Source: Neopestalotiopsis rosae | Taxonomy: Eukaryota > Ascomycota > Sordariomycetes > Amphisphaeriales > Sporocadaceae | Length of the DNA stretch: 64,000 nucleotides | Reading direction: 5' to 3' | NCBI GenBank assembly: GCA_023078685.1 | Contig: JALGAS010000007.1 | Location: forward strand, 1,178,001-1,242,000 | Part shown: positions 43,740 to 55,665 of the stretch, piece after piece | Layout of the letters: each line of letters begins with the position of its first letter | Numbering within the stretch: the stretch's first letter is position 1 | The notes under the pieces: model-generated | What the model was told of the DNA's origin: nothing | The model's input: the letters and a program-made list of their open reading frames with translations, nothing else | Databases searched by the model: none | Made by a program: the position numbers and the translations under genes

Positions 43740-45374
43740 CTAGCGCCTCTTGTTCGAGACGCCAACAGCACCCAATTTGCGCTTCTTGCCTTTTTTCATT
43801 TTCTCCATCTTCTGCAAGTCCTCCTCATCCTCCTCCTCCTCCTCCTCCTCCGTCTCCGGTTCCTGCTGCTCCAGTGTCTGCTTCTTTGCAAATTCTTCAA
43901 GTGCTTTAACATACTTTAAGTAGCGTTCTTGCCAGTACTTCCACCACCACCTGATTCTATCACGGTTTTGAGGGACCTTGTTTTCTTCCTCCAGGTCGAC
44001 TAAGAAGCCAGGAGTAGTCGCCTTGACGTCGTCGGGAGTCGGAAGTCGTCGAGTCTTCTCCAACTGAGTGGCTAAGAAGAGCGGATCATAGGATGGTCCC
44101 AGGGGGAATGTGACAAACTTGTGATAAAAGTCGCATACTGCTTTCTCCCACTTCTCGGACATGACCGCTTCAATGGGTTCCCACGAACGCTCTTTGGCTC
44201 TCCTGTCATCCTCGGAATCAATCTCTTCAACATCAGCCTCAATCGAGTCTCCGATCCATCTCAGGTCATGGATTTTGATGCCATGCCAAGCCAACAATCC
44301 CTCGGCATCGTACTTTTTCTGGGATTTCTGCCGAATAACGCCACGATCGTCGACTGACTCTTTGTTGCACTTCTGCCGTGTTCGACTCGAGACGGTGCCT
44401 CGGGTGGTGTTGAAACGATCTAGCCCCAAGCGATCTTCACCCGGGAAATCAACTTTAGTATAAGCTAAGGCGTCGTGCACTTGTGCATCAGTAGCATTGT
44501 TGAGGGACTTGTTTCCGTCGGGATATGCTTTCTTGCAACGCTCTTTGAGCGTTATGACAGCATCTCTGGCCTGCAAAAGCAGTCTTGCGTCTGTGAAGTT
44601 TAATGCCTTGGTAATTGACTCTGGCAAAGGACCCTTTTGAGTAAGATCGAAGTGCAAGTCGAAACGTGGCCCGTCACCAAAAGCCGTACCAAACTCAAGG
44701 ACCATCGTCGGGTCTATGCACGACATTCTTCCTATCAACGGGTCAAGTTCATCGGACGCTGCAGCATTGATGAGAGCGTCAAGGGGAGTGTCGTATATAA
44801 AGGCGCCTACTCCTGCGTCCATTTCCATGTGTACAAGTATTCGCAAGTGACGAAGATCCTCGCAAAGGCCAAGTAGAGTGAACAGATGCTTAAAATCCTT
44901 TGTATCAATCCGATGGCGGTTCGCCTGCCGAATCCGGATGCTGGCGTCATATCCATCCACCGCCAGGGTGATATTTCGAATCAAAGCACGCCGCTCGGGT
45001 GTGATGGCAGCGAGAAAACAGAGTGAGTCTTTCTCGAATTCCCAGTAGCCGAACTTGAACTCGTTGACACGGTAGAAGACCGGGTGCTTCTTCAGCTCGA
45101 AATATATATGCCGACTGACGCGTGTGAGAGAGGAAACAAACATTGGACGCCTCTTTCTCTCGTTTCCAGAGTCTGTGTCGTAGTAAGCGACGAACTTGTT
45201 TGATCTCTTTGCGACTTGCTTGACGCGAATTGGCTGATCTTCGGAGAGAGCATATTCGTAGACTTGGACCCGAAGTTCGATAGGCAAGAGACGAAAAAAG
45301 AGTGCCTCTCCATTTTGCTTGGTCGTGCTGAAATTCGGGTGAGATGGATCCCCTATACCCAGTAGGAGCGCCAT
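43740..45374 (-). CDS. 2EXR-domain protein (544 aa), nuclear-type tail
   Basis: Single exon. Residues about 25-110 contain the 2EXR (F-box-like) pattern found in many fungal proteins: LFFRLLPIELRVQVYEYAL, then LTRVSRHIYFELKKHPVFYR. The middle is a helical and strand mix without other named motifs. The C-terminus has a long acidic run (TEEEEEEEDEEDL) encoded by a GAG/GAA repeat near 43812-43850, directly followed by a basic stretch (KKGKKRKLG) that looks like an NLS. The 2EXR family has no well-defined function and has expanded in filamentous ascomycetes. Nuclear location is inferred from the tail only. A short A/T-rich 3' flank follows. Confidence 0.8.
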   Translation of the reverse strand: MALLLGIGDPSHPNFSTTKQNGEALFFRLLPIELRVQVYEYALSEDQPIRVKQVAKRSNKFVAYYDTDSGNERKRRPMFVSSLTRVSRHIYFELKKHPVFYRVNEFKFGYWEFEKDSLCFLAAITPERRALIRNITLAVDGYDASIRIRQANRHRIDTKDFKHLFTLLGLCEDLRHLRILVHMEMDAGVGAFIYDTPLDALINAAASDELDPLIGRMSCIDPTMVLEFGTAFGDGPRFDLHFDLTQKGPLPESITKALNFTDARLLLQARDAVITLKERCKKAYPDGNKSLNNATDAQVHDALAYTKVDFPGEDRLGLDRFNTTRGTVSSRTRQKCNKESVDDRGVIRQKSQKKYDAEGLLAWHGIKIHDLRWIGDSIEADVEEIDSEDDRRAKERSWEPIEAVMSEKWEKAVCDFYHKFVTFPLGPSYDPLFLATQLEKTRRLPTPDDVKATTPGFLVDLEEENKVPQNRDRIRWWWKYWQERYLKYVKALEEFAKKQTLEQQEPETEEEEEEEDEEDLQKMEKMKKGKKRKLGAVGVSNKRR

Positions 45375-47663
45375 GATTCTAGGCTGAGTGGGCTGTAGTG
45401 TCCAATACGAAAGTTGTGTTCTTTTTCGACAAAACGGTAGCTGTGTTGTGATTTTTCAACTGGTTAAAGGTGGAAAGTGTGTATGTAAGTGACAAGTGCC
45501 TGGTCTTGTGGTTATGATGGTGGTATTCGTGCGCACCAAGGCAAAAAGATGATCTTTGGGTAGGCGGATCTGCTATCGACCAAGCATGAATGGTCATACA
45601 CAGTAACAAAAGGAAAGTACAGTGGGTAATAGGTTAGCGGATCTGTTTCTGTCCGATTTTTCCCAAGACAAACCAAACTCGAGAAGGCGGCGCTGAGAGA
45701 TGGATGGTAGAGTTCTCTTGGTCTGTACAAGAATAGCGCACAATTGAACACTGCTACTACACAGGCTATTAGCAACTGGGTAACGACATGTGGACATATG
45801 TGGGCTAATCAGCGGATATATTCCAGTGATTGAATCAAAGGCAGCAACAAAAGAAACATTGCCGAAAAAAAAAAATCTAAGGACAGGGAAGGAAAGAAAG
45901 GCTACCATCACTTACCTTGTGAATGGCCAGAGACGGCGAGATGTTTCTGAACAGGCCAGTCGGCGATGTGGTGAAAGAGACGGCCAGGGTAGATACGCCA
46001 AGGTGTGAAAGGCCGATGCGAACCTGGGAAAACACGGGTGTTTTGGCAATGAAAACTACAGTTGACCGCTTGCAATGATGACAATTCTGCACACGCTGGA
46101 CACGTTGGGCATTGTCGCTCCTCGTTGCGGTCTATGAATGGTGTGCCTGGATGCTGGAGTGTTTTGACGGCGTTGAAGAATGTAACGAATTTGGCGGGTT
46201 TCAAGAGAGGTGGAAAAGAGGAAGCGGCGGCGGATGGGAAAAATCAGTGACGTGCCAACTTTTTGTAATTTCTTGTAGTCCTGTTAAGTAGGCATTTGCT
46301 GCGAGCGGTAACGCTTCTTCTGCCTTGGAGGTCAGGAATTAAGTTTTCCCCTTTCAATGTCCGACCACTCGTCTGCAGCGTTGGGCAATCGAACAGAGGC
46401 CCTTGATGCCTTGATGGGCAGTCCATTAGGTGTGTTGGTTGGCCACGTGCATTGCTGTGAAGGTAGATTGATTACTCCATCAGCGCCGTGCTTGTGCGAG
46501 GACACATTCACTGATTATTCCATGGTACTGATTATCCCATGGACGCTGCGTTTACACGAGATCAAGTACATAGCTTGCAGCTCGAAGGCAAAATGTTGCA
46601 AGAACCGCAGGTCTTTAGATACCACACTAGTTGGTCATGTATTCACAGGCAAGAGCAACCTTGATCCATATATCCGTCAATCTAGACAATGAGGTACAAT
46701 CTAGTCTGCCTCACATAAAGTACGATGGTACTAGGTATCGTGACGGACATGGGTGACCGAACTCTTTCCACATCGGTAAGGACTGTGAATGAGCAACGCG
46801 GCACTTTTTCAAGTTAACCTTGATGTGACATGGCATCAATGACTCCCTAGAAACTGTATTGTCAAGTGCCTGGGGTACCTCAACGACCTGATTTCCTTTC
46901 GTCCCTGCTAGACACAAAGAGAGGCATCCTCCATCTGATTTCAATGAATCTTGGGGCGTTTTCCATCTCAATTACTGTGCCAAGACGGCCGAATCTGCTA
47001 AACAACGACCTCGATATTGTCTAGATACATCAACCTGATACGTGTCGGCTCTATCAGGCGTCGTGATTAGCCGTGTCTTGTCGAGAAAATTAATTTGTGT
47101 TAAGATTATGGTTACTCAACACTTATTCGTTGCCATATTCTGGTTTGCTGCCCACCTCAAGTGTGTTCGGTGACGTGTGGAAAACATGAAAATAAGCTCA
47201 CAATGATGATCTATCTCAACCGATGCCTGCATCTGTCGCCACAATGCTCAGATTGATAAAAGTTTAGAAAATAATTCTAGATGGTAGCTGAAGCAAACGT
47301 AGCACTGAGGTCGTCTAACCATGATTGTTGAAGAAGTACATGTCCCAGATGAACTAGAGGCAACGAGATCAATATGGCGAATAATTGTATATATTTATTT
47401 TAGTAATTTACAACGTCGAGACTGACGTGTTTTGGATATTGTGTGAAAGCAATCGTCGGTGTCTTTGCAAGTCCTGCTTGAACATACCGCAACATCATTG
47501 ATGCCATATCTATGTATATAATCGTACAATCGTCCCAACTTTCTCTTCGCGGGTTTTGACTCATTGCAGCTAACTTGCAATGCTTTTAGATTATTAGGTT
47601 TTCCGCTTCGGAGAAATAACACAAAAAGAGAAATACAACGCCCACGTCATCTTCTGTCGCACT
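45375..47663. other. Gene-free stretch between 2EXR and sorting-nexin genes
   Basis: About 2.3 kb containing the promoter of the 2EXR gene and the 3' flank of the sorting-nexin gene. A run of 11 A lies near 45867. No coding or RNA gene was recognised. Confidence 0.55.
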
Positions 47664-50600
47664 CTAGTGCGTGACAACGCGGACAGCTTGAAGCATAATG
47701 CCAAAGAACAAGCCTCGAGCGACTTCCTCAATCTGCAAGCAGTCAAACAGCCTTCCAAGGGCCTCGCTTGTGGCAGATTGTCCCATGATGCCCATGAGTG
47801 CTGCGGGCACACCGCTTTGGATGAATAGTTTACGGGCCTTTGCTCGCAATTCTTCCTTCTCTTCTGCAGTAAGCTCAGCTGGCCAAGCCTTGCGCTCTTC
47901 CTCAGTGGGCAATGAGTTTTCCCGTAGCTTGCGTAGGTGCGAAGCAATACCTGTATCAGATGTATTTGCATCCAGGACAGTATCCTGAATGAGAGTCTGA
48001 ATTGATACAAGTGATGGATTGCCCGGTCTGACGAGGAAAGACTTTGCAGCCGTAAGCAGAGTCCTGCGGATATTCCAAGCAGAAGACAGAGTGTACAGCT
48101 CATTAATGACCGCAAAGAGCAGCTCAACGGCCACTCGTGTTTCCTGTTCGGACAAGGGGTGAAATTCCTTCTTGGGCCGCTTTGTCAAGTAGTCACTGAT
48201 CGATGATCGTTTGTGCTGGTGAGATGTCTGGGACTGCGATGGAGATGAAAATGAAGTCTGCGGCGACAAAAGATTATTTTCGCTCCTGGAATACGTGTCA
48301 CTACTTTGCCGAGTTCCATTGGGAGATCCATAGTCGTCTGGTATCTCAGAAGGCATGGGTGGAAGTTTGACGTTGGCGAGGTTGCTCTCGGACGGAGACT
48401 TCATGGGTGAACGAAGCGCAGCCATGCTAGATGCACGACTATTGCCTCTGCTACTGGTTGCGCTAATCGATTTGCGATCCCAGCGATCGGCTCGGTTCGG
48501 CTGCAGGCCATCTTGTTCAAAGTCAAGTTGATAGCTAGCTCTTCGGTCCATGGGAGGCATTTTTCCGGGTTGTGTGGAGATGATGGAAGATCTGGTGCTT
48601 TCCATACTTTCTCGTGACCTCGAGGTGGTCGTAGTATCGACTTTCGGCAGAGCAGACAAAGAGAGCGGCCTGTTTGCGACATTCTCATTCATCTTGTGCT
48701 CTTCAGACACCTCTTGGACAGAGGAGATGGTCGACTTGCGCTGACCCAGTCCGATGTTGCCAAGCACGCCAGTAACACCACCGACAACGACTTTGCCGCC
48801 GTCAAACAGACCCTTGGGGGCAATCTGTACAGCATCGAGCATACCCTTGCCCATCGATTCGAAAGAGAAGCCCCGCTGAGCAGACATTCGATTGTCTTGT
48901 CCCTTTTCCAAGAATCTCTTCATTGCTTCTGATTCGGCCATGGGTTTCTCCGAGCACGCTGCACGCATGTAACGTTCAATTTCACCACGTAGCGACTCTC
49001 GAGTGTGAAGTTTCCAGGCAGCAAACGTAGCATGGGCCTCGAGGAAAGCAGTAGCACCAGAAATGGCCGCGATACGACGCAAGCTTTCGTGCAGAGCTTC
49101 GAACTGTGGGTAGCTCTTCATAATCATCCATCCGGGATGATGAGACGATGCTGGCTCAACTTGGACCAAGTACTCCCAATTCGGCTTTGTGCGAAGTCGA
49201 CCCTTTTCAGTACCAGGATCATCCAGTATCGTGACGGTTGCATTATGGAGAGTCAGTGGCGGTGGTCTACGGGGCTGGGGCTCTTCTTGATCATCCTGAG
49301 CAGGTGGGACAATCTGATCAAAGCTCGTAAACCGCGTATGGCTTGGGACTTGACCTGACAGGGGAGACGGATTCTGCCGGGAAATGTCCATGGACGACTT
49401 CGGGGTGATTGGTAATTGCACTGGCACCTCTTTGCGCATCTGAATTCCCGGTGCCAAGTCGCTAACCTGGTCTTTGGCTTCCAGAGTCAATTCCCTTGAT
49501 GTTTCCGCTGCAGACTTTGCGGCAAGCTGCTGAGTTCCGGTGAGATCAAGGTCTTTGGCATTTGTCTTCAACGCATTCTCTAACAACTCCGATGCATTCG
49601 AATCTTGCCCATTAATGGAGTCTGTAGGCTTGGACTTCTCGGCTTCGGCGATCATATCGTTCAGTTTCTTCATTTCTTCCATAGCACGTTCCATTTCTTC
49701 GTCTGCCTTTGATAGCTTCTTCTTGTGGGTCATCTCCTTCTTCCGCGCCCGATCCATTTCGTAGCTATTACGATTGCCCTTGGATAAGCTGATGTTGCCG
49801 AAGTTTCCATCGACGTCGGCAAAAGCCTTTTGGTCCTGTATGGCCTCGTCAATGGCTTGGGAGAGGTCGGTTTCTCCTGACTCCAGCAGATACACTATCC
49901 ATCCGTTGAGCCATTCCGCTTTGGAACAAGTTTGCAATGTGCCTTCGAGGACAGATTGGGCCAGAACCTCTCTCAGAAATATCCTGGCAGGATCGCAGTC
50001 ATAGGTGGACCTCTCCAAGAATCCCAACAGATCTTCGGCTACCATCTTGAACTTGCCTGCCTGTTGTCTTTGATTGAGTAGATTCGAAAGTGCGGACTCG
50101 GTGTTGGTAGACAGGTAGTTGTAGATGGCATCGGCGGCGGTAATAGAGCTGTCCGAGGGGACCGATGCGTAAGCAGCAGTCATTTCGGAGAAAAAGACGA
50201 TGATGATTGAGCAGGTATTGGTGAGGAAATCGACAAAGGCATCGGCAGGGCGCTTGCGGCTCAGTCTGTTCGAAATAGACAGGAGAAAAGATGTCAAGAC
50301 TTTGCGGCAAGACATTGGAAACGACCTGTCGGATGGGATGATCGGGCCATACCACCAGTCAACATAGTCACGAATGACAGCATCGACCAAGCTGGTGAGC
50401 GCGTCCCGCGTCTCGGGCTGGAATTCATCAAAGCTTTGTGTCAGAGCTTGGGAGTCGTATTCGTCGTCTTGTTCAGGTCTGTTTGCTGTAGCTTGTGCTT
50501 TGGTCTCGAGTAACCGGTCCAAGAAATCATAACCCTTTTCGCGGCGCACGGCACGCGACACATCAGGATGCTTTGCTTCATAGGAGATGAAGAGGGTGAC

Positions 50601-50906
50601 ACCACCAAATGCGCCTATCAGGACCAAGCCAATTTGCCCCAGAATAAAGTAGGTCACAGCTGCGAGAGCAACGGCTATGGCCCCGAGGGTTCCTGGCGTG
50701 GCTGTTGATAAGAACTGGAGGGCCTTAGTCGCCAAATCTTCATCTTGGGCAACGGGAGTTGCCGCAGTTGCAGCTCTGGCGGCGCGTTGCTCTAGCAGAG
50801 CCTCCGGAAGCTTCTCCGAGTGCTCGTTCTTGTACCCATCGCTGTGGTCCATGGAAACGGGACTGGCGGTTGCTGCGCCGTCATGCGCATCGTGTTCGGA
50901 GATCAT
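47664..50906 (-). CDS. PXA-PX-nexin-C sorting nexin (1080 aa), membrane-anchored
   Basis: Single exon. Order of parts: polar N-terminus; a hydrophobic hairpin (about 71-109) likely inserted in a membrane; a PXA domain (about 150-345); a charged coiled coil (about 386-425); a PX domain (about 550-668); a long Ser-rich disordered linker; and a nexin-C domain (about 918-1065). This is the SNX13/14/19/25-Mdm1 class without an RGS domain, most like SNX19 in layout. Relatives tether the ER to vacuole, endosome or lipid droplets. In the PX core, the usual RRY before the helix is replaced by KSYPQFEALH, so canonical PI3P binding may be weak. It diverges from the Sub1-like gene, with about 1.07 kb between starts. 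Confidence 0.9.
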   Translation of the reverse strand: MISEHDAHDGAATASPVSMDHSDGYKNEHSEKLPEALLEQRAARAATAATPVAQDEDLATKALQFLSTATPGTLGAIAVALAAVTYFILGQIGLVLIGAFGGVTLFISYEAKHPDVSRAVRREKGYDFLDRLLETKAQATANRPEQDDEYDSQALTQSFDEFQPETRDALTSLVDAVIRDYVDWWYGPIIPSDRSFPMSCRKVLTSFLLSISNRLSRKRPADAFVDFLTNTCSIIIVFFSEMTAAYASVPSDSSITAADAIYNYLSTNTESALSNLLNQRQQAGKFKMVAEDLLGFLERSTYDCDPARIFLREVLAQSVLEGTLQTCSKAEWLNGWIVYLLESGETDLSQAIDEAIQDQKAFADVDGNFGNISLSKGNRNSYEMDRARKKEMTHKKKLSKADEEMERAMEEMKKLNDMIAEAEKSKPTDSINGQDSNASELLENALKTNAKDLDLTGTQQLAAKSAAETSRELTLEAKDQVSDLAPGIQMRKEVPVQLPITPKSSMDISRQNPSPLSGQVPSHTRFTSFDQIVPPAQDDQEEPQPRRPPPLTLHNATVTILDDPGTEKGRLRTKPNWEYLVQVEPASSHHPGWMIMKSYPQFEALHESLRRIAAISGATAFLEAHATFAAWKLHTRESLRGEIERYMRAACSEKPMAESEAMKRFLEKGQDNRMSAQRGFSFESMGKGMLDAVQIAPKGLFDGGKVVVGGVTGVLGNIGLGQRKSTISSVQEVSEEHKMNENVANRPLSLSALPKVDTTTTSRSRESMESTRSSIISTQPGKMPPMDRRASYQLDFEQDGLQPNRADRWDRKSISATSSRGNSRASSMAALRSPMKSPSESNLANVKLPPMPSEIPDDYGSPNGTRQSSDTYSRSENNLLSPQTSFSSPSQSQTSHQHKRSSISDYLTKRPKKEFHPLSEQETRVAVELLFAVINELYTLSSAWNIRRTLLTAAKSFLVRPGNPSLVSIQTLIQDTVLDANTSDTGIASHLRKLRENSLPTEEERKAWPAELTAEEKEELRAKARKLFIQSGVPAALMGIMGQSATSEALGRLFDCLQIEEVARGLFFGIMLQAVRVVTH

Positions 50907-51972
50907 GGAGTCCGTCGGGTCGGTCGGTCGTTTCGATTAGTTGAGATTAGGAGAAGGGGAAGAGAGAGGGCACGAGAAGTGGCGTCATGCCCTTTTGGTA
51001 GATGGAGGCGCCGTCAACGATGGATAGCAGTCGTGAAAAAATTGGAGAAACAGGAAACAAGACAGGAGAATTGTTCCAACGCCAGAAACGCAGACAAATC
51101 TGTGAAAGCAGCAGACGCTTCAAGTGAAAGGTGTAGATGTGGAACCGAAATCGAAATCCCCCCGTGTTTCGAGCTTGATGCTGGACATGTGTGTCCACTA
51201 CCCTCCACAATCGAGGCGGCTCGACCTTTGGGGGAATACATTAAAAAGGGTGGCCCTGGCGGAATGCCGTCCAACCTCTGCCAAGAACGTTTCTTTGAGC
51301 TAGGGACCGTTGTTCACTCCCCACAAGTCCGTCATGCACTCAATGCCAGTGGCGCCTTGGAAGCCCCGGAGATTTTGTCTGACAGGCGGAAAGGTTACAG
51401 CCACAGCACAGGCCAGTGCTTTTAGGCCTGCTAGGTCGCTTTCCACAGTGGTGGTGCAGCAGTGGATGATTGAGATGTCGCGTGCTATGAACCGCTAGAG
51501 GTCCGGACAAGATGCTAAAACAGAGCATTGAAATGTCAGGAGAAGATGTGCCTTTATTCTGCTTCTTTTGTTGTCGCTGCGGTGAATAAAGAGGAGTATT
51601 CCAGAGGCAGTGAAGCATCACTTAGTCGCATCTACAGTTCATCAGCTTCACTACCTGTACCAAGTCATGCCATCTTGCTCCGCTCATTAAAGTGATAACA
51701 AAATGTAACCATAGTACCGGTCTCCTCCCAATTGGGAGACCCATGAAATGAGGTCACCCAGGGTGGAAATTCAATTAAGCAGCGACCCTTGTAAGGCGCG
51801 TCAAGAGCTCCAACCTCGAGCTCCAGCGCGTCAAACCACCCACCCCACCTCTTCCAGATGTACACTGTAATTCATTCACAAAGCACAGCAAATTCGCAAC
51901 TTCGAGCTTCAACATCAGAGGACGTGATACCAATCGACCAACTCAGACTCTATCCTGCTCTATCCCTCAATC
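50907..51972. promoter_or_regulatory. Divergent upstream region (sorting nexin and Sub1-like genes)
   Basis: Contains both promoters and leaders. No specific factor site was assigned and no gene was recognised. Confidence 0.5.
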
Positions 51973-52572
51973 ATGGCTGGATACAAGAGTGCCAAGCGCG
52001 TTCGCGCCGGCGACGACGAAAGCGACGTTGAAGTCGAGACCAAGTCAACCAAGACAAGCAAGAAGGCCAAGACTGGAAGTGGCGACGCCGAGTCTGGCAA
52101 AGACAGTGATGGCAATTCTTGGTGGAGTGTATGACCCCGTCCTGTCAAAAACACCCACGCATCTCATTTAACACCGACAATGCAGCTTTCTGGCAAGCGC
52201 CGGGTGGGAATCTCAGAGTTCCAAAAGAAGCCATACATCAACATTCGCGAGTACTGGACCGACAACGATGGCAATATGAAGCCTGGCAAAAAGGTGAGAT
52301 AGCCATTCTTCTGATCAACGGATCAAATAAGGAAAGCCCGTGAAGTCAAAGCTGACGCCGATTCGCAGGGCATTTCGCTCCCACTCGAGCAATACAATGC
52401 TTTACTCAAGGCCATCCCCGCTATCAATGCTGAACTCATTGCCCAGGGTCTCGACGTCGCCGAGATTCCCTCCGGCGCGCCCTCGAAAGCTACCGAGAAG
52501 CCTCCTTCAGATAAGAAGTCAAAGAAGTCGAATATCGAGGAAACGAGCGACGAGGGCGAGGATGAAGATTGA
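51973..52572 (+). CDS. Transcriptional coactivator p15 (PC4)/Sub1 family (155 aa, 3 exons)
   Basis: Exons are 51973-52128, 52186-52293 and 52369-52572; introns are 57 and 75 nt, with phase-0 joins. The N-terminal 50 residues are acidic and Lys/Ser-rich. The PC4 domain spans the junctions: LSGKRRVGISEFQKKPYINI, REYW, a short loop, PGKKGISLPLEQYNALLKAI. These match the ssDNA-binding beta-sheet and helix of PC4/Sub1, which joins promoter complexes and helps RNA polymerase II initiation and genome stability. The C-terminus is Lys/Glu-rich and ends GEDED. A nuclear location is expected. The family call is confident; I give no symbol because the local name is unknown. Confidence 0.94.
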
Positions 52573-53679
52573 TAGTATTTCTCGCAAACGATCCAATAAT
52601 ATTCGCCTTGATGGTGGATGGTCTTCACCTCTGACATGCATAGGAGGACATGATCCATTGCTACTCTCTGACCTGAAACAGTCAAGGTCTTGATGGAGAA
52701 ACAGATAAATTCTCGACCGTGTGACTCAGGGAGCATGAGAACACATGGATTGGCCTACTGTGTATGACACGACATGATACAAGAATTATCTGGTCGGTTG
52801 GGGTCCAAAGACACGCAGCTTGGCGTGGCCTGGGATCATACGCTGCGATGTCTTCAAATGACTGATGTCCACCACGTCGTAAAGGCGGCCGACTTCCGTC
52901 CAAGGCAACTCCGCATCTAGAGTGTATTGTATGACCCTTGTGTTCCACTGTGCTTATTCGTCTTGGCTACATATGATACCCATAAAATTGTTCAGCAAAG
53001 ACTATGCGTAGAATGCAATATTTCCGAGTCATGTATTTAATGAACATGATGTCTAAGATCATGAGGATGATGAATAGTGTGACGGGAGATTCCTCATGGT
53101 ATCACACGCAAAGTACCAACGTACCTGGGGGGGGGGGGGGGGGGGGGTATAGCTGTTGGCGCGTTCTTTCCATTGGATTCCCGATTGTTGCTCTGTATTC
53201 GAAGTCAACCACATGCTCTCGCATGCACAAACAATTTACCGTAAATAGATTCTCTGCAATTCCCCTTCTTGTAACGAAGTATATTCATGTCCATTCCAGC
53301 TTCGTTGCTCTGAAGCATCATACTGACCATCAGTAAACAGTCCAAAATCCGGTGGGCATGAATGAGACATAAGTTTTCCGGAATGGTATGGGGGTGAACA
53401 GCCATCTTCCGATCAACGTCGGGGACAGAAAAGAAAATATCCAAGAATACAAAAGTTCCGCACTTGCCGGTCGAGCATGACAAGGCTTCATCTAATGTCA
53501 AGTACATCCTAGGTTACGCCGATCATCGAGTCCTACGTCTTGGTCCATGGATGAATATTTGGTACTCCAACGTTGACTCGCAGCGCCTTTGATGATAAAT
53601 AGAGTGCCTCGATCATACTTTTGTGTATACCTTTTTTCGTCTTTGTCATCTTCAATCATTAAAAAATATTAGAAAGAAT
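52573..53679. other. Intergenic stretch with a poly-G tract
   Basis: About 1.1 kb between the Sub1-like gene and the DUF3176 gene, both on the plus strand. It holds a 21-base G run (53127-53147). No gene was recognised. Confidence 0.6.
53127..53147 (+). repeat. Homopolymer of 21 G
   Basis: An uninterrupted G run, about 530 bp before the DUF3176 start codon. It can form a G-quadruplex and its length is prone to sequencing and slippage error. Confidence 0.9.
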
Positions 53680-55665
53680 ATGTTCAAATCGTCAGCCTGG
53701 TCATTGGAGGCGTTCTCGATCCTTGGCTCGGCTCTTTCATTGATCGGAATGGTGATTCTTCTAGCTGAGTGTGACCGGAAACTGATATTCTCCTGGCATG
53801 GCGTCAGCTTGAACACCATCATTTCCATCTTGTCGACTGCCAGTAAAGCATGGTTGCTCTTGACAGTTGATGCGGCAATCAGCCAATGGAAATGGATACT
53901 ATTCTCCCATGACCGCCGTATTCTAAACGACTTTGGCGTTGTTGATTCGGCCAGTCGGGGACCACTCGGGAGTTTGAAGCTTCTATGGAAGCTTAAGGGC
54001 TTGTAAGTATGTTGACTACAATCAACTTGCTTTCTGCTAATGCGACGTCTGCTCAGAAACTGGACGGTTCGATTTGGTGCCATCGTGATTCTTCTGTCCC
54101 TTGCCATAGACCCGTTTTCGCAACAACTCGTGCAGCTCGAACAGGAAGTGGTCTACACAAGGGATCCCGCAACCAGCGTCAATCGTGCGCTGAGATATTC
54201 TAAGGGCAATCAATTCCTACTTTACCTGTCGGATCATGGCATCGCTCCCGCAGAGGCTGCTGCGGATGCCGACTATCTGATGCAATCCTCCATATATTAC
54301 GGGTTATCCCGCCCTGAAGATGACGTCTTTCAGCAGCTCAACTTCACTTGTTCTACAGGGAATTGTACATGGGAACACCCAGTTGAGTCTCTGGCGGTGT
54401 GTAGCCGGTGCGTGGACTTGTCTTCAGTTCTGGAGAAACAAGAAGATGATGGCGGTTTGATTGATCTCTTTGAACCGCTTGAAGGACCAGGCCCGCCATT
54501 TATGAGGGCCTATCGCTTGCCCAATGGACTCATCATTGATAACGACGACCTATTCACTTTCCCGGACGCTGATTACGAATCGGGATCAGGTTACGCCGGC
54601 GTGTTGATGACGATCTTTGGCACTGGAGATCCAAACATGACGAACAGCATGCAAGACCTGGATACGTTGATTTGGGCAACAAGCTTTTTGAAAGTAAAAC
54701 ACCCTCCCGAAAAATACAATCAAACGCTGTGGCGAGATCTTCCTATACAAGCATTGGAGTGTGGCCTATATTACTGTATTAACCGGTATACTCCCTCGGT
54801 TGAACAGAGCATTCTCAAAGAAAGTACTGAGAACATCTCCTTTTCACGAGCACCAATCTCATGGCTTCCAGCAGAGAGCACGAACGTCTGGGAACTTCAC
54901 ACGGCCTCTGGCGATGATTTCATGCTCACAGCGAACGATCAGAACTATAACATAACCCAGACCGCCGTATACTCTATCTTTTCGTTCTTTCAAAGCGTAT
55001 GCGCCGGTGAATCTTTACTGTTCAACCAGAGCAATTTCCCCGATATCCTAGAGGGCCGTTTGAATGGATTTTATATATCGAATAGCCCTGGATTTCAATC
55101 TCCTGGTTCGTTCCAATACAGTCCAAGCGTGATGCAGATCTTTTGGGCCGAGCAAGATATTCCCGCGCTTTTCAGAGCCATTGCGCGTAGCATGAGCAAC
55201 GCTATTCGCGACGGGGCAGACGATGACGCGAACAAGGCCGTGACTGGGAGCACCGGTGTTCTCACCACCCATTACCTTGTACAGTGGGGCTGGATCACGA
55301 TGCATTTCGCAGTATTTCTCAGTGGGTTGGGCTTTTTGATTGCTACAATGGTCAGGAGCCGAAGGGCTCCTCCAATGGTACTTGTACCCGTCTGGAAAGA
55401 TGATGCGCTTGCGTCCTTGAACTTCGGGTCACAGCTTGGACCAATCTTTGGATCATCCGACACTTTGAAGGAAATGGAAGAAGTTGCTGCGACAAAATTT
55501 GGGAGACTGCAACTGAAGTCAGGGAATACCACTGCGACTGAATGTGATGTCTCACTTGAGACGCTGATTCCAGAGCGTGTACAAACGGTTGATAACCTAC
55601 CAAACTCACTGGTATTGCCAGTGATTCGGCCGACGACGCCTATTCATGAAAGCCTGTATGAATAA
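53680..55665 (+). CDS. DUF3176 family membrane protein (643 aa, 2 exons)
   Basis: Exons are 53680-54002 and 54057-55665, with a 54-nt intron that keeps frame. The start is the first in-frame ATG; the frame is open further upstream but has no ATG there. The N-terminal part has the family pattern: a first membrane helix (about 12-33), SLNTIISILSTASKAWLLL, ISQWKW, and DSASRGPLGSLKLLW. After the junction comes another hydrophobic helix (VRFGAIVILLSLAID). A large, probably extracytoplasmic region follows with N-glycosylation sites and the conserved C..GNCTW...SLAVCSRC segment. A last helix (MHFAVFLSGLGFLIATMV) precedes a cytosolic tail. The function of the family is unknown. Confidence 0.92.
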
